Assembly: GCA_963765815.1 (NCBI GenBank)
Contig: CAVXXT010000009.1
Span: 1-64,000, forward strand
Reading direction: 5' to 3'
Origin: DATLNF01 sp963765815
GTDB lineage: Bacteria; Actinomycetota; Actinomycetes; BP-191
Length of the DNA stretch: 64,000 nt
The notes under the pieces were generated by a model, which searched no databases, was not told the origin of the DNA, and saw only the letters and a program-made list of their open reading frames with translations. Both the position numbers and the translations under genes were made by a program. Positions 60,826 to 64,000 of this stretch are shown piece by piece. Numbering within the stretch: position 1 is the first letter of the stretch; each line of letters begins with the position of its first letter.

Positions 60826-62508
60826 ATGACGCCGGACGAGCTCGCGGAGAGCGTGCGCGACGCCGTACGCCGCGTCGTCGGCGCCGGCGCGCTCGACGTC
60901 GAGGTCCCTGACCACGTCGTGATCGAGCGGCCGAAGCAGCGCGAGCACGGCGACTACGCCACCAACGTCGCGCTCCAGCTGGCCAAGGCAGCCGGCCGGC
61001 CGCCGCGCGACGTCGCGCAGCTGCTCGCCGACCACCTCGACGACCCGGGCATCCGGTCGGTCGAGGTCGCCGGCCCCGGCTTCCTCAACTTCCGCCTCGC
61101 CGACGCCGCTCAGGGCGCGGTCGCTGGCGCGATCGTGGCGGCCGGTGCGGCGTACGGCACGAGCACCGAAGGTGCCGGCCGGACCGTCAACCTGGAGTTC
61201 GTCAGCGCCAACCCGACCGGCCCGATGCACGTCGGCCACGCGCGCTGGGCCGCAGTCGGCGACGCGCTCGCGCGGCTGCTCGAGGCAACCGGCCACACCG
61301 TGGTGCGCGAGTTCTACATCAACGACGCCGGCGCGCAGACCGACAAGCTCGCGGCGTCGCTGCTCGCGCGGGCCCGTCAGCAGCGAGGTGACGCCGACGT
61401 CGAGTTCCCGGCGGACGGCTATCACGGCGACTACGTCACCGAGACAGCGGTCGCGATCGTCGCCGACCAGCCGGACCTGCTCGACCGGCCGGAGGACGAG
61501 GCACTCGAGGTCTTCAAGACAGAGGGCCTGCGCCGGCTGCTGGGGGAGGTCCAGGCGACGCTGGCGAGCTTCGGCGTCGAGTTCGACGTGTGGTTCTCCG
61601 AGAGGACGCTGCACGACTCCGGCGAGATCACCGCTGCCATCGAGCGGCTGCGCGCGCAGGGGCATGTGTACGACGACGCCGGAGCGACCTGGCTGCGCAC
61701 CACCGACTTCGGCGACGACAAGGACCGGCCGCTCATCCGCTCCGACGGCACGCCGACGTACTTCGCCGCCGACGCGGCCTACTACCTCGACAAGAAGCGC
61801 CGCGGCGCCGAGATGGTCGTCATCCAGGTCGGTGCCGACCACCATGGCTACACCGGCCGGATGAAGGCGATGGTCGCCTGCTTCGGCGACGACCCCAACC
61901 GCGACTTCCACCTGCTCATCGGCCAGATGGTCAACCTGACCAAGCAGGGCGAGCCGGTGAAGATGAGCAAGCGCGCGGGGACCTTCGTCGCCTTCGACGA
62001 CCTGGTCGGCGCGGTCGGCAACGACGCGGCGCGCTACTCGCTGGTGCGGTCGAGCATGGACAGCGACATGACGCTCGACATCGACCAGATCACCCGGCAG
62101 GACCCGGACAACCCGGTCTTCTACGTGCAGTACGCGCACGCGCGCATCTCGTCGCTGCTCCGCAACGCCGCCGAGCTCGGCATCGAGCGCGGTACGACGT
62201 ACGACCCGGCGCTGCTCAACCATGAGCGCGAGGGCGACCTGCTGCGCGCTCTCGGCGAGTTCCCCCGCCGGGTGCACTCCGCCACCGAGCTCGACGCGCC
62301 GCACCGGATCGCGCGTTACCTCGAGGAGCTGGCCGGGGTCTACCACCGCTTCTACGACGCCTGCCGGGTGCTGCCCGGCGCGGACGCCGAGCCGTCCGAG
62401 GCCGACCAGGCGTTGACGGTCGCGCGGCTGTGGGTCTGCGAAGCGACGCGAACGGTGCTCGCCAACGGGCTCCGTCTCCTCGGGGTGAGTGCCCCGGAGC
62501 GGATGTGA
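60826..62508 (+). CDS. argS: Arginyl-tRNA synthetase
   Basis: 560 residues, class I synthetase charging tRNA-Arg. N-terminal Arg-tRS domain (about 1-85), HIGH-type motif HVGH at 135-138 (PTGPMHVGHARW), KMSKR at 379-383 and the C-terminal DALR anticodon-binding domain. Length is normal. The stop overlaps the lysA GTG (GTGA). A tRNA-Arg gene lies nearby on the other strand. Confidence 0.97.
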   Translation: MTPDELAESVRDAVRRVVGAGALDVEVPDHVVIERPKQREHGDYATNVALQLAKAAGRPPRDVAQLLADHLDDPGIRSVEVAGPGFLNFRLADAAQGAVAGAIVAAGAAYGTSTEGAGRTVNLEFVSANPTGPMHVGHARWAAVGDALARLLEATGHTVVREFYINDAGAQTDKLAASLLARARQQRGDADVEFPADGYHGDYVTETAVAIVADQPDLLDRPEDEALEVFKTEGLRRLLGEVQATLASFGVEFDVWFSERTLHDSGEITAAIERLRAQGHVYDDAGATWLRTTDFGDDKDRPLIRSDGTPTYFAADAAYYLDKKRRGAEMVVIQVGADHHGYTGRMKAMVACFGDDPNRDFHLLIGQMVNLTKQGEPVKMSKRAGTFVAFDDLVGAVGNDAARYSLVRSSMDSDMTLDIDQITRQDPDNPVFYVQYAHARISSLLRNAAELGIERGTTYDPALLNHEREGDLLRALGEFPRRVHSATELDAPHRIARYLEELAGVYHRFYDACRVLPGADAEPSEADQALTVARLWVCEATRTVLANGLRLLGVSAPERM

Positions 62509-63841
62509 CGGGCTCAGTCGCCGGCGTCGACCTGGTCGAGTCGGTGTGGCCCGTCACCGCTGCGCGCAACGCCGCCGGAGCGCTGCAGATCGGCGGCCTC
62601 GACGTGCGCGACCTGGTCTCGGAGCACGGCACGCCGCTGCTGGTCCTCGACGAGGACGACCTGCGCGCGCGCTGCGTCGCGTGGCGCAGCGCCTTCGAGG
62701 GGTGGCCCGCGGGCGCGGTCGTCGCCTACGCCGGCAAGGCGTTCCTCGCCAAGGTGTCCTCCGCGTCGTCGAGGCAGAGGGTCTGGGGCTCGACGTCTGC
62801 ACCGGGGGAGAGCTCGCAGTCGCGTTGGCGGCCGGGTTCCCGACCGACCGCATCTGGTTCCACGGCAACAACAAGTCGGTCGAGGAGCTCACTCGCGCGG
62901 TGGATGCCGGCGTCCGCACCGTGGTCCTCGACTCCTTCGAGGAGATCGACAGGCTTGCTGCTGTCTCTCGCGATGCCGGCGTACGGCAGCGGGTCTACGT
63001 CCGCGTGACGCCGGGCGTCGAGGCGCACACCCACGAGTACGTGCAGACCGGGCAGGAGGACCAGAAGTTCGGCTTCTCGCTCGCCGCCGGCGCCGCCGCC
63101 GAGGCGTGCCGTCGCGCGCACGCGCAGACCTCGCTCGAGCTGGTCGGCATCCACTGCCACATCGGCTCGCACATCTTCGACACCCACGGCTTCTCGCTCG
63201 CCGCGCACCGGATGGTCGAGCTGCTCGCGGCGGTGCGCGACGAGCTCGGCGTGGTGCTGGCCGAGCTAGACCTCGGCGGTGGTCACGGCATCGCCTACAC
63301 CGCGGCCGACGACCCGATGAGCCCCGCGGACCACGCGACCGGACTGCGCGCGATCCTCGAGCGGGAGTGCTCGGCGGTCGGCCTCGACGTGCCCCACCTC
63401 GTCCTCGAGCCGGGCCGCGCGATCGTCGGCCCGTCGACGGTCACCGTCTACGAGGTCGGCACGGTGAAGGACCTGCCCGGCCTGCGCACCTACGTCAGCG
63501 TCGACGGCGGCATGAGCGACAACATCCGCACCGCGCTGTACGACGCCCGCTACACCGCCGTGCTCGCGTCCCGGTCGTCCGACGCCGCGCCGCGCAACGT
63601 CACCCTCTGCGGCAAGCACTGCGAGAGCGGCGACATCGTCGTGCACGACGTGCCGCTGCCCGGTGACCTCGCGCCGGGTGACCTCGTCGCGGTGCCCGCG
63701 TCCGGCGCCTACCACCGGTCGATGGCCAGCAACTACAACCATGTGCCCCGTCCGCCGGTCGTCGCCGTGAAGGACGGCGTCGCCCGCGTGATGGTCCGCC
63801 GCGAGACCGAGGCCGACCTGCTCGCCCTCGATGTCGGATGA
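62505..63841 (+). CDS. lysA: Diaminopimelate decarboxylase, frameshifted by one missing base
   Basis: About 445 residues when repaired; makes L-lysine from meso-diaminopimelate. PLP lysine is Lys78 in VAYAGKAF. Directly after Lys83 (62751-62753) one base is missing, and the sequence continues in the next frame as VLRVVEAEGLGLDVCTGGELA, GIHCHIGSHI, LDLGGGHGI, EPGRAIV and ASGAYHRSMASNYN with the active-site residues. All downstream motifs are intact to the TGA at 63839-63841. GTG start coupled to argS. A single-base assembly error is the simplest reading. Confidence 0.9.
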
Positions 63842-63851
63842 GGGGCGCGGC

Positions 63852-64000
63852 ATGAGCGCCTGGTCGGAGTACCCGCTGCGCATCGCGCTGCTCGGCTGCG
63901 GCGTCGTCGGCTCCGAGGTCGTGAAGCTCATCCATGAGCACAGCGACGACCTCGCGGCCCGCATCGGCGCGCGGCCGGAGATCGTCGGCATCGCGGTGCG
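63852..64000 (+). CDS. hom: Homoserine dehydrogenase, 5' end
   Basis: First 49 codons before the window ends. The product starts MSAWSEYPLRIALLGCGVVG, with the NAD(P) loop LLGCGVVGSEV, as in actinobacterial homoserine dehydrogenases feeding threonine and methionine synthesis. Order argS-lysA-hom is common in the class. ATG 63852 is 10 bases after the lysA stop with GAGGGG upstream. Confidence 0.88.
   Translation, partial: MSAWSEYPLRIALLGCGVVGSEVVKLIHEHSDDLAARIGARPEIVGIAV

Overview
The window comes from a high-GC actinobacterium (class Actinomycetia). Both strands are densely packed and many starts are GTG. Lineage markers are two WhiB-like proteins, a SigR/RsrA-type sigma/zinc anti-sigma pair, the 24-residue ribosomal protein bL37, a Kgd-type 2-oxoglutarate enzyme with a DUF6104 partner, a PdtaS-type histidine kinase, and bioB beside a BsaP-like domain. 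I cannot name a genus. No rRNA, CRISPR array, insertion sequence or prophage is visible. No gap between genes exceeds 300 bases; the longest is the whiB1 leader and promoter at 20205-20462.

Layout. 1-3.5 kb: branched-chain amino acid ABC importer (livH end, a fused livM-livG, livK), then an SRAP gene. 4.3-8.7 kb: a secreted unknown, a DksA/TraR zinc-finger protein, a WhiB, an alpha/beta hydrolase, an IdeR/DtxR repressor and the sigR-rsrA pair. 8.8-15 kb: epimerase, bL37, Nudix, DUF5317, biotin carboxylase with enoyl-CoA hydratase and a free biotin carrier, pilT. 15-22.8 kb: a GNAT-BsaP-like fusion and bioB, pdtaS, a lipoprotein, whiB1, a lipid kinase, a SigB/SigF-type sigma factor with its RsbW-type partner. 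23-32.5 kb: a Tat-exported phosphoesterase, DUF3159, ribokinase, GNAT, a PuuD-like membrane protein, rmlC, a polar amino acid importer, malic enzyme. 32.5-42.6 kb: a cyclase/NB-ARC/TPR regulator, oxidoreductases, a glycosyltransferase, a kinase, an ECF sigma operon, DUF2231. 42.7-48.6 kb: DUF6104, kgd, a methyltransferase, an acyl-CoA dehydrogenase. 48.7-58.1 kb: an extracellular block with two BNR/Asp-box proteins, a neutral-ceramidase-like protein, a PQQ-type propeller, an FAD oxidoreductase and DUF3052. 58.2-64 kb: DUF222/HNH protein, RibD-like reductase, tRNA-Arg(CCG), a lone receiver protein, argS, lysA and the start of hom.

Regulation. At least thirteen genes carry a TANNNT box 6-7 bases before the start codon, the signature of leaderless transcripts. 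Sigma-specific candidates are a SigR-type promoter before sigR, a SigF-like element before rsbW and a sigma-28-like element before pilT. Several intergenic regions hold long near-perfect inverted repeats.

Sequence quality. Five genes (sigR, the phosphoesterase, a lipoprotein, the FAD oxidoreductase and lysA) each contain one single-base indel that splits an otherwise intact protein. Two of them are normally important housekeeping genes, so I read most of these as assembly errors rather than gene decay.
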